A stretch of 64,000 bases of DNA from Flavobacterium sp. SM15 (GCF_022012335.1 NZ_JAKLTO010000007.1:1-64000); one strand, 5' to 3'. Counted from the first letter of the stretch, positions 10,101-18,227 are shown. Made by a program: numbers and translations. The notes: generated by a model not told the origin, from the letters alone.

Positions 10101-10518
10101 CGGAACTGTAAAATCAACTCAGGCTCTTTCAGCATTTAACGGGGAAAACTCTACCGGAACTTGGACTTTAAGAATTAGTGATGCTGCTAATCAAGATGGT
10201 GGTTCATTAAATTCATGGAGCTTAAACATCTGTACTGTTACTGCTTTAGGAACTCAAGAAAACAACCAACTTGACGGATTCACAATTTACCCGAATCCAA
10301 ATAACGGAGCTTTCAACATTCGTTTAAACTCAACTTCAGGAAATGATATCAAAATTAATGTTCATGATATCAGCGGAAGACTTGTATTTGACAAATCATA
10401 CAGCAATACAGGAGCTTTCGACCAGAATTTACAATTAAACAACGTTCAGGCTGGAATTTACATTGTTACCGTTCAAGACGGAGACAAAAAAGAAGCAAAA
10501 CGAATTGCTATCCAATAA
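7150..10518 (+). CDS. T9SS-exported reprolysin-like zinc metalloprotease
   Basis: A 1122-residue secreted protease. Residues 1-19 are a signal peptide ending SAQAQ, followed by a propeptide-like region to about 190. The metzincin zinc site HEVGHQLGGNH (H361, E362, H365, H371) lies in a reprolysin_3-type domain, with the Met-turn TIMGYAG about 30 residues later. The middle holds Ig-like and Fn3-like beta domains (about 440-860). A proprotein-convertase P domain follows (about 890-1030, with STGTWTLRISD). The end is a type A T9SS sorting domain (FTIYPNPNNGAF ... RIAIQ). It is the first of two tandem paralogues, separated by a terminator. Expected role: digestion of extracellular protein; substrate unknown. 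Confidence 0.92.
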   Translation: MKRILLFSFVAAMSFSAQAQTEKAWSPAKGRNFETAKGVKRQAFPKKYDLYQLDINPIKQALFSAVDKTSRQSVIISLPTAKGGIEQFEMYEASNFEADLQAQFPEIRAFSGRGITDRYATVKLSISPQGIQTMIFRADKESEFMEPYSKDRTVYAVYNSQREKGKYGWACSTDDKHMMENLDRQIPNTNKSDAGQLKTMRLAQSCNGEYANYHGASTAGTAADKAMVLAAFNATLTRCNGVYEKDLALHLNLVASTTNVIYCNPATDPYSTTLSQWNAQLQNALSSSLTGPSTSLAANNAAYDIGHMFGASGGGGNAGCIGCVCVNDTSSTTDNNKGSGITSPADGIPEGDNFDIDYVVHEVGHQLGGNHTFSNSNEGSGVNKEVGSGVTIMGYAGITSQDVAPHSIDIYHEATIAQIQANLATKTCPVTTPISANNVAPVVSAVANFSIPINTPFVLTGAATDANNDPLTYCWEQNDDGGAQTGASSGARANKPVGPNFISWLPTASPSRYFPKIESIVANSATTSQVGGDAGMLSEALSSVARDLNFRLTVRDNAPYSSTAPVTVGQTSFTDMKITTVATAGPFTVTGPNTAVSWAAGTNQTITWNVANTDIAPINAKYVDIYLSTDGGYTYPTLLASRVPNDGSETITVPNNLGSANRYMVKANGNVFFDISNINSLVPAGGTTFSVAFNGTDGGQNKSACQGTDVSYDIVYKALNGFSGTTSFSATGNPAGSTVTFSPSTISADGTVTMTISNTATATPGIYNIMVTATSGATSKTVPYYFELFNSSFTAMSLTTPADNANGQGLAVNLTWAANGNATNYDVQVATDNAFTNIISSGNSASTNYSVSGLNQATDYFWRVLPKNSSCSGVYSTAYKFTTGTVTCANASSTNIPLTISASGTPTINSTLSIPAGGTISDVNLTMNVTHSWINDLTATLISPTGTQVQLYARPCTNTLIQNINATFDDSGIAVVCGTNPGISGTVKSTQALSAFNGENSTGTWTLRISDAANQDGGSLNSWSLNICTVTALGTQENNQLDGFTIYPNPNNGAFNIRLNSTSGNDIKINVHDISGRLVFDKSYSNTGAFDQNLQLNNVQAGIYIVTVQDGDKKEAKRIAIQ

Positions 10519-10540
10519 TTCTATTTTGAGATAAATTCAA

Positions 10541-10570
10541 AAAAAGGCGTCAATTATTGACGCCTTTTTT
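10541..10570 (+). terminator. Rho-independent terminator
   Basis: Inverted repeat with stem AAAAAGGCGTCAA / TTGACGCCTTTTT and a 3-nt loop, followed by T's, 22 bp after the first metalloprotease gene. Confidence 0.9.
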
Positions 10571-10587
10571 ATTTAAGTGATTGAAAT

Positions 10588-10617
10588 TTGCAGTTTTACA
10601 AAAAAAAATTAACTTTG
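10588..10617 (+). promoter_or_regulatory. Promoter for second reprolysin gene
   Basis: TTG at 10588-10590, a 19-bp spacer, then TAACTTTG at 10610-10617: a full match to the Bacteroidetes consensus. The ATG follows at 10647. Confidence 0.75.
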
Positions 10618-10646
10618 ACAAAACTTAACATTAACTAACATTAAAA

Positions 10647-13340
10647 ATGAAAAAAACATTACTTGTTTCTATTTTAGCACTAAGCTGCTGGAATGGTTTT
10701 TCCCAAAGTAAACTTTGGAACAAAACCTCAGAAGAAAAAGTTGCTGTTTTATCCAAATTTGAAAGGATGTCAAATCCAGACAAGTTTGAATTGTTTTCAG
10801 TAAATTTTTCAGAACTTAAAAACGCCTTATCTACAGCACCTTTAGATACTTCAGGCATTACTTCAAACACTGTTGTTTCTTTCCCGGACTACACTGGAAA
10901 GATTTCAAACTACGTGATTTACGAAGCACCGGTTATGGAAAAAGGACTTTCCGACAAATATCCAGACATCAAATCTTATGTAGGTAAAGGTATCGAAGAT
11001 AAAACCGCCACCATTCGTTTCAGTACTTCTCTTTTTGGTTTACATGTAATGATGACTTCAGGTGAAGCCGGAACCTATTATATTGACACCTACACAAAAG
11101 ACTTGAACAATTACATCGTTTACAGCAGAAAAGACATCAAAAATACCAGAACTTTCAGCTGTATGGTGGAAGATTCTCCTGAAGAAGTTGCTTCTGAGAT
11201 AAACACCGGTCTTTTAAAAGCAACCGATGGAAAATTCAGACAATACCGTTTGGCTATGGCGTGTACCATTGAGTATGCAGCTTACCATGTTAACGCTTCT
11301 CCACAAACTGAAACTACAGACGCTGAAAAAAAAGCAACGGTTTTGGCTGCCATGAACACTACAATGACACGTGTTAACGGTATTTACGAGAAAGACATGT
11401 CCTTAAGAATGAACTTAATTGCTAACAACGACGCAATTATCTTCATCAGTACAGACAATTTCAGTAACTCAACAGCTACCAGCTTAATCAACGAAAGTCA
11501 AACTGAAATTGATGCTGCTATCGGATCGGCAAACTATGACATCGGACACACTGTAAGTACAGGCGGTGGAGGTCTAGCTCAATTAAACTCACCATGTTCT
11601 TCTAGCAAAGCAAGAGGAATTACAGGATCTCCTGCGCCGGTTGGAGACCCTTATGATGTGGACTATGTTGCACACGAGATGGGCCACCAGTTTGGAGGAC
11701 CTCACACGTTTAGCGGAACCGGAGGATCATGTACCGGAAACGCAAGTGCTGCAGATGCAGTAGAACCAGGAAGCGGAACAACCATTATGGCTTATGCCGG
11801 TATTTGTACTAACAATGTACAGTCGAACTCCGACCCATATTTCCATGCGGTAAGTATTGCTAAAATGACTGCTTTCATGACCGGAGCAGGAAACTGCGCA
11901 ACACAAGCGGCTAATAGCAACACACCTCCAGTTATTGCCTCTTTAACAAATTACACTATTCCTAACGGAACTCCTTTCGTTTTAACCGGAAGCGCGACAG
12001 ATGCAAATCCTTCAGCGGCTCTTACTTATTGCTGGGAGCAAACCAATGCAGCTAACGGAATCGACATTCCAAGCCCAACGCAAACATCTGGACCAAACTT
12101 CAGATCACTTAACCCTACAACTTCTCCAAGCAGATCATTCCCTAATGCTCAGAGTGTATTATCAGGACAGCCATCAACTTGGGAAGTATTACCAACTGTA
12201 GCCCGCACCATGAACTTTGCTTTAGTAGTACGTGACAACCAAACACCAACAGGTGGTCAAACAGCAAGAGCCAACATGACTGTTACAACTGTTGCAGGAA
12301 CTCCTTTTGCAATTACCTCTCCAAATGTTGAGAACACCTCATGGAACCAAGGTTCTACACAAACTATTACTTGGAACGTAGGACCAACCAATGCAGCACC
12401 AATCAATACTACAAACGTTAACATCATGTTATCTACAGATGGCGGAACAACCTACTCAACTTTAGTAGCAAACACTGCAAATGATGGTACGGAAACAATT
12501 ACCGTTCCTAACATCGCAGCTCCATATTGTAGAATCAAAATTGAACCTGTAGGAAACATTTACTATACCGTTTCAAAAAGCCTTTCAATCGGTTATACAG
12601 TAGTTACTCAAACAATTTGTACCGATTACACCAGAACTGTATTTGCAAACCCTAACCTTCAGACTTCTTGGGCTGCATTCAATTTACCAGCGCCTCCGGG
12701 AGTAACCGACAGCTATACAATTACTGACGCTAACGTAACTGTAGTTGCTAATGCTGCAAGAACTAACCAAGTATCGTTTGGACTTGTAAAACCAGGATCT
12801 AGCGTTGTTGATTTTGTATTATTTGACGGACCTACATCAGGTTGCGGAAATGCTGTTGCAAACCTTAATGTGAAATTTGACGATGAAGGCGCTGCTTTCG
12901 CTTGCGGAAATGCTAATAGCGGTCAAAGTTACAAGCCACTTACCAGCTTAACAGGTGTTGACGGAATGAACTCTGCCGGTCAATGGTTATTAGCTGCAAA
13001 AAGTACTGTGGCAGGAAACACTATCTCTAGTATTACTTTAAATTTATGCCGTACTGAAACTACGATAACCTTAAATTCGGAATCATTCGGCTTACAAAAC
13101 TTCTCAATCTATCCAAACCCGAACAACGGTAACTTTACAGTTCAGTTTGATTCACAATCAAGCAACACCATTAAAGTTGGGGTTCACGATTTAAGAGGAC
13201 GTTTAGTATTCGAGAAAGACTACCAAAACACTGGAGCGTTTAACCAAAATTTACAATTGAACAATGTTCAGTCTGGAATTTACATGGTAACCGTTCAGGA
13301 TGGTGACAAAAAAGAAGTGAAGAAAATTGTAATCAACTAA
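10647..13340 (+). CDS. T9SS-exported reprolysin-like zinc metalloprotease
   Basis: An 897-residue paralogue of the preceding protease. Signal peptide residues 1-19 end in NGFSQ. The zinc site HEMGHQFGGPH has H343, E344, H347 and H353, and the Met-turn TIMAYAG follows about 30 residues later. After the catalytic domain come Ig-like domains (about 430-660) and a P-domain-like segment (about 690-800, with DGMNSAGQWLLAAKS). The end is a type A T9SS sorting domain (FSIYPNPNNGNF ... KIVIN). The last 50 residues are almost the same as in the upstream paralogue (TGAFNQNLQLNNVQSGIY). It lacks the Fn3-like insert of its neighbour, hence the shorter length. It has its own promoter and terminator. Confidence 0.92.
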   Translation: MKKTLLVSILALSCWNGFSQSKLWNKTSEEKVAVLSKFERMSNPDKFELFSVNFSELKNALSTAPLDTSGITSNTVVSFPDYTGKISNYVIYEAPVMEKGLSDKYPDIKSYVGKGIEDKTATIRFSTSLFGLHVMMTSGEAGTYYIDTYTKDLNNYIVYSRKDIKNTRTFSCMVEDSPEEVASEINTGLLKATDGKFRQYRLAMACTIEYAAYHVNASPQTETTDAEKKATVLAAMNTTMTRVNGIYEKDMSLRMNLIANNDAIIFISTDNFSNSTATSLINESQTEIDAAIGSANYDIGHTVSTGGGGLAQLNSPCSSSKARGITGSPAPVGDPYDVDYVAHEMGHQFGGPHTFSGTGGSCTGNASAADAVEPGSGTTIMAYAGICTNNVQSNSDPYFHAVSIAKMTAFMTGAGNCATQAANSNTPPVIASLTNYTIPNGTPFVLTGSATDANPSAALTYCWEQTNAANGIDIPSPTQTSGPNFRSLNPTTSPSRSFPNAQSVLSGQPSTWEVLPTVARTMNFALVVRDNQTPTGGQTARANMTVTTVAGTPFAITSPNVENTSWNQGSTQTITWNVGPTNAAPINTTNVNIMLSTDGGTTYSTLVANTANDGTETITVPNIAAPYCRIKIEPVGNIYYTVSKSLSIGYTVVTQTICTDYTRTVFANPNLQTSWAAFNLPAPPGVTDSYTITDANVTVVANAARTNQVSFGLVKPGSSVVDFVLFDGPTSGCGNAVANLNVKFDDEGAAFACGNANSGQSYKPLTSLTGVDGMNSAGQWLLAAKSTVAGNTISSITLNLCRTETTITLNSESFGLQNFSIYPNPNNGNFTVQFDSQSSNTIKVGVHDLRGRLVFEKDYQNTGAFNQNLQLNNVQSGIYMVTVQDGDKKEVKKIVIN

Positions 13341-13360
13341 TTCACTAAGTATATTAAATT

Positions 13361-13388
13361 AAAAAGCTCCTTTAAAAAGGAGCTTTTT
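13361..13388. terminator. Bidirectional terminator
   Basis: Stem AAAAAGCTCCTTT / AAAGGAGCTTTTT flanked by A and T runs, placed between two convergent genes (metalloprotease and lipoprotein). Confidence 0.9.
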
Positions 13389-13916
13389 TTATTGTTTAAA
13401 CGAACCTTTCAGTTGCGTGAGTGTTTGCGGTACTTCTTTAATTTTATAGTCAAGGGCAAAGTCGAGCACGCCTTTTTCATTATTCAGATGAAGTGTTCCT
13501 TGCACAACTCTGAAATAACCGGCCTGCCCTCTACAGAAACAATGACGTCCGAAAAGCATTTTGGTTTGCTGCAATTCACCATTGTTTAAATCGAGCCTGG
13601 AAGCATTGTTTTCAATTTCAAAAACAATTTCTTCTCGATGACTGGCATCCTGGAGCGCTGGATCGGTAGTGCGCTTGTATTGGTAATAAACAACCGAAGT
13701 GTTCGGGTTGTCTTGCAGTTTGTAGGACATGGTTCCAATACCGTCTTTAACGATAACCATCTCCTTGTTTTTATAAAACTCCAACGTACAGGTTCCATCA
13801 TCCGGGCAAACCGTTTCTATTTTACTCTGAACAGGCGCCGAACTTGTACTGGTTGTTAGTTTGGTGCAATTACAGGAAAAGCAGAACAAAAGGGGCAACA
13901 AGAATAACTTTTTCAT
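13389..13916 (-). CDS. Putative lipoprotein, unknown function
   Basis: A 175-residue protein with a lipoprotein signal peptide: basic start, hydrophobic core and lipobox LLFCFSC with the lipidated Cys at about residue 15. The mature part is mostly beta-strand in character. It holds CPDDGTCTLEFYKNKEMVI near residues 37-55 and RHCFCRGQAGYFRV near 125-138, so several Cys pairs could bond in the periplasm. No catalytic motif is visible and I do not recognise a named family. It stands alone between the shared terminator and pth, which lies 40 bp upstream on the same strand. An envelope location is the only safe inference. Confidence 0.75.
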   Translation of the reverse strand: MKKLFLLPLLFCFSCNCTKLTTSTSSAPVQSKIETVCPDDGTCTLEFYKNKEMVIVKDGIGTMSYKLQDNPNTSVVYYQYKRTTDPALQDASHREEIVFEIENNASRLDLNNGELQQTKMLFGRHCFCRGQAGYFRVVQGTLHLNNEKGVLDFALDYKIKEVPQTLTQLKGSFKQ

Positions 13917-13956
13917 CTTTATTTGTTTTGTATAAATATACCAAAAAGTTGGCCAA

Positions 13957-14631
13957 CTATTTTCCGTTGTATTCGCTCATGGTATTTCCTAATCCGGAAA
14001 GAGCAAACGAATTAATAGCCTGAAGTGCTAGATCCATACGTTCGGCAAGTTTGGTTTTTTCTTCCTCATCCCATTCTCCCAATACGTAATCTACCTGTTT
14101 TCCCTTTTTAAAATCATCGCTGATCCCAAAACGAAAACGCGGATAGTCTGAAGAATTCAAAACCAATTGAATGTTTTTAAGTCCGTTATGGCCACCATCG
14201 CTTCCTTTGGGTTTGATACGGATGGTACCGAAAGGCAAATTCAAATCATCGGTAATCACCAAAATGTTTTCTTTGGCGATTTTTTCCTTCTCCATCCAAT
14301 ACTGAACCGCTTTTCCGCTAAGGTTCATGTAGGTATTAGGTTTTAAAAGGATAAGCGTTCTGCCTTTGATTTTGTATTCACATACCGTTCCAAGTTTGGC
14401 GGTTTCAAAATTCAGTCCTTCTTTTTTGGCCAAATGATCCAATACCTTAAAGCCGATGTTGTGGCGTGTGTTCACATACTCCGCTCCGATATTGCCTAAA
14501 CCTACGATTAAAAATTTTTTACTCACTTCGTTACTATTTTTATTGTGGAGTTCGAGAAGCTCCGATTTCACGGGATCGATTGCTTCATTTGGGGAATTTT
14601 CTTTTTTGAAGATGTTTTTAAGCCATTTCAT
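13957..14631 (-). CDS. pth: Peptidyl-tRNA hydrolase with N-terminal extension
   Basis: Pth releases tRNA from peptidyl-tRNAs that drop off ribosomes. The core carries FLIVGLGNIGAEYVNTRHNIGF (catalytic His in TRHNIGF), LLKPNTYMNLSG, ITDDLNLPFG and KGSDGGHNGLKNI, all standard. The core begins near residue 38. Before it is a charged extension (MKWLKNIFKKEN...) that the family usually lacks. ATG 14631 is chosen over an upstream TTG at 14655. A GTG further in (MSKKFLIVGLGN) would give the canonical length. A TACTTTTG box ends 4 nt before ATG 14631, so the mRNA may be leaderless. The extension is therefore plausible but unproven. Confidence 0.92.
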   Translation of the reverse strand: MKWLKNIFKKENSPNEAIDPVKSELLELHNKNSNEVSKKFLIVGLGNIGAEYVNTRHNIGFKVLDHLAKKEGLNFETAKLGTVCEYKIKGRTLILLKPNTYMNLSGKAVQYWMEKEKIAKENILVITDDLNLPFGTIRIKPKGSDGGHNGLKNIQLVLNSSDYPRFRFGISDDFKKGKQVDYVLGEWDEEEKTKLAERMDLALQAINSFALSGLGNTMSEYNGK

Positions 14632-14635
14632 AACA

Positions 14636-14643
14636 CAAAAGTA
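14636..14643 (-). promoter_or_regulatory. -7 box for pth, 4 nt from ATG
   Basis: TACTTTTG, then TGTT, then ATG at 14631. This spacing predicts transcription starting at or next to the ATG. Confidence 0.5.
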
Positions 14644-14687
14644 GTGGAATTTCAAAAGGTTTCCAAAAGCACCTTAAAGCCGCTCTA

Positions 14688-14757
14688 ATAGCCCCGATGG
14701 AAGTGACAGCTTCGCAGCGCAGCGGAGAACTATAACAAACAGCGGGAAGTGCCATTA
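14688..14757. repeat. Candidate intergenic repeat element, GC-rich
   Basis: A GC-richer island in AT-rich DNA. It opens with AGCCCCGATGGAAGTGACAGC and closes with ACAGCGGGAAGTGCC, around a core CTTCGCAGCGCAGCGGAG. The CCCCG and CGGG ends can pair. From memory this resembles an AGCCCCGAT...CAGCGGGAA element common between genes in flavobacteria. Only one copy is in this window, so repetition cannot be shown here. Confidence 0.4.
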
Positions 14758-14800
14758 CTGAAACAGCCCAAGCCAATCGCTTCAAAAAATAAATAAAAAA

Positions 14801-14822
14801 AGTCCCGATAAAAACCGGGACT
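14801..14822 (-). terminator. Terminator downstream of rplY
   Basis: Stem AGTCCCG / CGGGACT with an 8-nt loop. In the leftward direction it is followed by a T-rich tract. It separates rplY from pth. Confidence 0.8.
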
Positions 14823-14847
14823 CTTTGATATGGATCGAATCGAAAAA

Positions 14848-15456
14848 TTATTTTTTCTTTCCTTTTGCTCCTTTTTCTGCTTTTGCAGCTTCCTGAGCAG
14901 CTTTCATCGCCGCACGAGAAATTCTCACTTGACACACAACCGTGTTGTCTGGGTGTAACAATTTGAAGTTGTTTGTAGCCAATTTAGTTACATACAATTT
15001 GTTACCCATTTCAAGTGGAGTGATGTCTGCTTCTACGAAGTCAGGTAGGTTAGCAGGCAAAGCTCTAACTTTTAATTTACGTTGGTTCAAACGTAAAACA
15101 CCTCCTAATAATACACCTGGAGAAGTTCCAACCACTTTTACCGGTACTTCCATAGTGATTTCCTTTTTAGGATCTAACTGGTAGAAGTCGATGTGTAAAA
15201 TTTTGTCTGAAACTGGGTCCATTTGGATGTCCTGAAGGATCGCCTCGTATGATTTACCACCTGCCAAATCAAGTACTACTGTGTGTACGTTTGGAGTGTA
15301 AACTAAACTTTTAAACGCTTTTTCCTCAGCGATAAAATGTACTGGTTGATCTCCTCCGTATAACACGCAAGGTACCATTCCAGCATTACGTGCTGCTTTC
15401 GTTGCCGATTTGCCCACGCTTTCTCTTTCAGATCCTTTGATCGTAATTGATTTCAT
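14848..15456 (-). CDS. rplY: 50S ribosomal protein L25 / general stress protein Ctc
   Basis: A 202-residue long-form bL25 (Ctc/TL5 type), which binds 5S rRNA in the large subunit. The N-terminal L25 domain (about 1-95) starts [19 protein letters not shown] and contains [10 protein letters not shown] and VHTVVLDL. The C-terminal beta domain (about 96-185) contains [13 protein letters not shown] and [14 protein letters not shown]. The tail is basic and Ala/Lys-rich, ending AKGKKK. It lies 29 bp downstream of prs on the same strand. The prs-rplY-pth order is common in bacteria. Here a terminator and separate promoter split off pth. Confidence 0.95.
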   Translation of the reverse strand: MKSITIKGSERESVGKSATKAARNAGMVPCVLYGGDQPVHFIAEEKAFKSLVYTPNVHTVVLDLAGGKSYEAILQDIQMDPVSDKILHIDFYQLDPKKEITMEVPVKVVGTSPGVLLGGVLRLNQRKLKVRALPANLPDFVEADITPLEMGNKLYVTKLATNNFKLLHPDNTVVCQVRISRAAMKAAQEAAKAEKGAKGKKK

Positions 15457-15485
15457 TGTGAAATATTTAAATAATTAATAAAATT

Positions 15486-16427
15486 CTAAACTATAAACTT
15501 CCCGCTAATGGAAGTGTTGTTTTGTACCATGTGCATTACCTCTGCAAATAATGGGGCGCAAGATACAACTTTTATTTTAGCGCTCTCTCTTTTTAATGGA
15601 ATTGAATCCGTTACGATTAACTCCAGAATTTGAGAATTTTCAATTTTTTCGTAGGCTCCTCCCGATAAAATGGCGTGCGTACAAATTGCTCTAACACTTA
15701 AAGCCCCACGCTCCATCATCATGTCTGCCGCTTTGGCTAAGGTTCCTCCGGTGTCGATCATGTCGTCTACCAAAATTACATTGCGTCCGCGCACATCTCC
15801 AATCAGTTCCATGGTATCGATTACGTTGGCCGCTTTACGCTGTTTGTAGCAGATTACCACATCCGACTCCAAAAACTTGGAATACGCATACGCTCTTTTC
15901 GAACCTCCCATGTCCGGGGATGCAATAGTCAGATTATCTAAATTCAGACTTCTTACATACGGCAAGAAAATAGTTGAAGCGAACAAGTGGTCTACCGGTT
16001 TTTCGAAGAACCCCTGAATCTGATCGGCATGTAAATCCATGGTCATGATTCTTGTAGCTCCTGCCGATTCCAATAATTTAGCTACCAGTTTCGCTCCTAT
16101 CGGAACTCTCGGCTTGTCTTTACGGTCCTGACGCGCCCATCCAAAATATGGGATTACTGCGGTAATGTGTCTTGCCGAAGCTCTTTTCGCCGCATCGATC
16201 ATTAACAGAAGTTCCATTAAATTATCGGCACTTGGAAAAGTCGAACACACCAAAAATACGCGCAATCCGCGGATAGACTCTTCAAAAGACGGCTGAAACT
16301 CGCCATCACTATATTTAGAGAACGTTACCTTGCCCAGCTCTGCACCGTAATGCGCTGCAATTTTTTCAGCAAGATAGACACTTTGAGAACATGCAAAAAT
16401 TTTTGCTTCCGGTTCAATGTGTGACAT
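15486..16427 (-). CDS. prs: Ribose-phosphate pyrophosphokinase
   Basis: PRPP synthetase converts ribose 5-phosphate and ATP to PRPP, the precursor for nucleotides, His, Trp and NAD. Length 313 residues matches class I enzymes. Motifs: FSKYSDGEFQPSFEESIRG near residues 37-55, FGWARQDRKDKPRVPIGAKL (regulatory flexible loop), the metal-binding DLHADQIQGFF, and the PRPP-binding NVILVDDMIDTGGTLAKAA. The ATG at 16427 is supported by alignment length. A TAAATTTG promoter box lies about 50 bp upstream, and rplY follows 29 bp downstream, probably on the same transcript. Confidence 0.97.
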   Translation of the reverse strand: MSHIEPEAKIFACSQSVYLAEKIAAHYGAELGKVTFSKYSDGEFQPSFEESIRGLRVFLVCSTFPSADNLMELLLMIDAAKRASARHITAVIPYFGWARQDRKDKPRVPIGAKLVAKLLESAGATRIMTMDLHADQIQGFFEKPVDHLFASTIFLPYVRSLNLDNLTIASPDMGGSKRAYAYSKFLESDVVICYKQRKAANVIDTMELIGDVRGRNVILVDDMIDTGGTLAKAADMMMERGALSVRAICTHAILSGGAYEKIENSQILELIVTDSIPLKRESAKIKVVSCAPLFAEVMHMVQNNTSISGKFIV

Positions 16428-16478
16428 TTAATTTGTTGTTTTGTAGTTAGTTGAGTGTTGTGTTGCTCTAACGCGGTG

Positions 16479-16486
16479 CAAATTTA
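16479..16486 (-). promoter_or_regulatory. -7 box for prs
   Basis: TAAATTTG reading leftward, with a TTG 23 bp upstream (16510-16512). It gives a leader of about 45 nt. Confidence 0.5.
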
Positions 16487-16528
16487 GAAATTAAATTCAA
16501 CTCTGAAAGCAATTTTTTCTTTTATTTT

Positions 16529-16560
16529 TTGATTATATCTCGAATTTTTAGTTACATTTG
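16529..16560 (+). promoter_or_regulatory. Promoter for tRNA-Leu
   Basis: TTG at 16529-16531, 21-bp spacer, TACATTTG at 16553-16560. The tRNA starts 60 bp downstream. Confidence 0.6.
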
Positions 16561-16619
16561 CACCCACAAATTGAAACAATCAATTTCTAGAGATGCTTTA
16601 AAAACATCTCAGCCCGCAA

Positions 16620-16699
16620 GCCGCGGTGGCGGAATTGGTAGACGCGCACGACTCAAACTCGTGTACTTAGGTGTGTGGGTTCGATTCCCACCCGCGGTA
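16620..16699 (+). tRNA. tRNA-Leu (anticodon CAA)
   Basis: Acceptor stem GCCGCGG pairs with CCGCGGT (G-U at the end), with discriminator A at 16699. The D arm reads GGCGGAATTGGTAGACGC. The anticodon stem CACGA/TCGTG encloses loop CTCAAAC, anticodon CAA. The variable region is extended, as in class II tRNAs, and the T arm is GTGGG-TTCGATT-CCCAC. CCA is not encoded (ACAA follows). Confidence 0.95.
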
Positions 16700-16700
16700 C

Positions 16701-16730
16701 AAAACCTCTCAGCAATGAGAGGTTTTTTTT
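16701..16730 (+). terminator. Terminator of tRNA-Leu
   Basis: Stem AAAACCTCTCA / TGAGAGGTTTT with loop GCAA, followed by eight T's, directly after the tRNA. Confidence 0.9.
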
Positions 16731-16733
16731 ATT

Positions 16734-17043
16734 TCCATTGTTTCCTCTCCCTCAATCAAGATAAGCCCCAACACCAAATTAATAGAACCAAAAACTATAT
16801 CCATTGAAAAAACAACTCAAAAAATACAGTTATGTTCTTAATTTTTACTTGAGCAGTAACAAAAATTCATTAGCTCAATTCAATTTTTACAATCTGTTTC
16901 TTAAAACATTAACTAATTTCTTCAATACTTTAAGTTTCCTTTTATAAAAATAGCATGGCCCTATCAATTAAGCTCCTAAAACCATGACACAAAGCCGTTT
17001 AAAAACACTCCTAACAAAATTTTTTACTTCGTACCGAATTGCC
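16734..17043. other. Intergenic region before bioB
   Basis: About 310 bp of AT-rich DNA with no credible ORF, repeat or riboswitch fold that I can see. Only the bioB promoter box at its right end is recognisable. Confidence 0.5.
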
Positions 17044-17051
17044 TATTTTTG
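17044..17051 (+). promoter_or_regulatory. -7 box for bioB
   Basis: TATTTTTG, 21 bp before the bioB ATG at 17073. No clear BirA-type palindrome is visible next to it. Confidence 0.55.
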
Positions 17052-17072
17052 AGCCGAACAAACTAATGACGT

Positions 17073-18170
17073 ATGAGCACACCAACTAGACACAACTGGA
17101 CTAAGGAAGAAATCATTGCGATATACAACAAACCGTTAATGGATTTGCTTTTCGAAGCCGCTTCCATTCACCGCGAACACCATGACCCGAATGTGGTTCA
17201 GGTTTCCACTTTATTATCAATTAAAACCGGAGGTTGCCCGGAAGATTGTGGGTATTGCCCACAAGCTGCCCGTTACCACACTGATATCGAAGGCAACGAT
17301 TTAATGTCGGTTTCTCAGGTAAAAGCACAAGCTTTACGCGCAAAATCAAGCGGTTCTTCCCGCGTTTGCATGGGCGCTGCCTGGAGAAACGTGAAAGACG
17401 GGCCGGAATTCGATCAGGTATTGGAAATGGTGCGTACTATCAACAAACTGGATATGGAGGTTTGCTGTACTTTGGGAATGTTAACCGAAAATCAGGCCGC
17501 TCGTTTGGCAGAAGCCGGATTGTACGCTTACAACCACAATTTAGACACTTCCGAAGAATACTATAAAGAAGTAATTTCCACACGCGGTTTCGAAGACCGT
17601 TTGCAAACCATCGAGAACGTGCGCAAAACCAACGTAACGGTTTGTAGCGGCGGAATTATCGGAATGGGAGAACGCATCGAAGACAGAGCCGGAATGTTAG
17701 TGGCTTTATCAACGTTAAACCCTCAACCGGAATCCGTGCCGATTAATGCTTTGGTTGCTGTGGAAGGAACACCAATGGAAGACGAAAAACCAGTGGAGAT
17801 CTGGGAAATGATCCGTATGGTAGCCACCACAAGAATTGTGATGCCGGAAACCCAAGTGCGTTTGTCTGCCGGAAGAACCCAAATGTCCAGAGAAGGACAG
17901 GCGATGTGTTTCTTTGCCGGAGCGAATTCGATTTTTGCCGGAGACAAATTGTTAACGACTCCAAACCCGGATGTAAACGAAGACATGAAAATGTTTGAAT
18001 TACTAGGATTGCAACCACAAAAACCCTTCATCAAATTAATGCAGCCGGAAACCGTGGAGGCAGAAGATTCGAAGTTTCAGGCGTTGGGTGAAAAACCAAA
18101 ATGGTCACGACCAGGGCACACCATCGAAAGAAACCTAGAAGCACAGGAAAAAGGTAAAGAGTGCTGCTAA
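17073..18170 (+). CDS. bioB: Biotin synthase
   Basis: This radical SAM enzyme inserts sulfur into dethiobiotin, the last step of biotin synthesis. The 365-residue protein has the CxxxCxxC cluster motif GGCPEDCGYCPQ (C55, C59, C62) for the [4Fe-4S]-SAM site. It also has RVCMGAAWRN, EVCCTLGM, YNHNLDTS and the RLSAGRTQMS segment, whose Arg is a known ligand of the [2Fe-2S] cluster. The ATG at 17073 follows a TATTTTTG box. It is a stand-alone gene here: bioA and bioD are 13 kb away and bioF 18 kb away, all on the opposite strand. Partner genes bioC/bioH are not in the window. Confidence 0.97.
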   Translation: MSTPTRHNWTKEEIIAIYNKPLMDLLFEAASIHREHHDPNVVQVSTLLSIKTGGCPEDCGYCPQAARYHTDIEGNDLMSVSQVKAQALRAKSSGSSRVCMGAAWRNVKDGPEFDQVLEMVRTINKLDMEVCCTLGMLTENQAARLAEAGLYAYNHNLDTSEEYYKEVISTRGFEDRLQTIENVRKTNVTVCSGGIIGMGERIEDRAGMLVALSTLNPQPESVPINALVAVEGTPMEDEKPVEIWEMIRMVATTRIVMPETQVRLSAGRTQMSREGQAMCFFAGANSIFAGDKLLTTPNPDVNEDMKMFELLGLQPQKPFIKLMQPETVEAEDSKFQALGEKPKWSRPGHTIERNLEAQEKGKECC

Positions 18171-18219
18171 TTCTTTAATTTTCTCACAAAAATATATTTA
18201 CGGTAACGTAAAGCTTTCT

Positions 18220-18227
18220 TAACTTTG
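18220..18227 (+). promoter_or_regulatory. -7 box for the JmjC-like gene
   Basis: TAACTTTG, 56 bp before the ATG at 18284. It indicates separate transcription from bioB. Confidence 0.5.

Noticed and set aside
14618-14935. 105-residue ORF on the - strand overlapping rplY and the pth leader
   Set aside because: It overlaps the end of rplY out of frame and spans a terminator and a repeat element.
16529-16807. 92-residue ORF on the + strand across the tRNA-Leu
   Set aside because: It runs through the tRNA and its terminator; the peptide shows no family signal.
16734-17072. BirA operator or riboswitch before bioB
   Set aside because: No palindrome or conserved aptamer elements could be recognised; only a -7 box.
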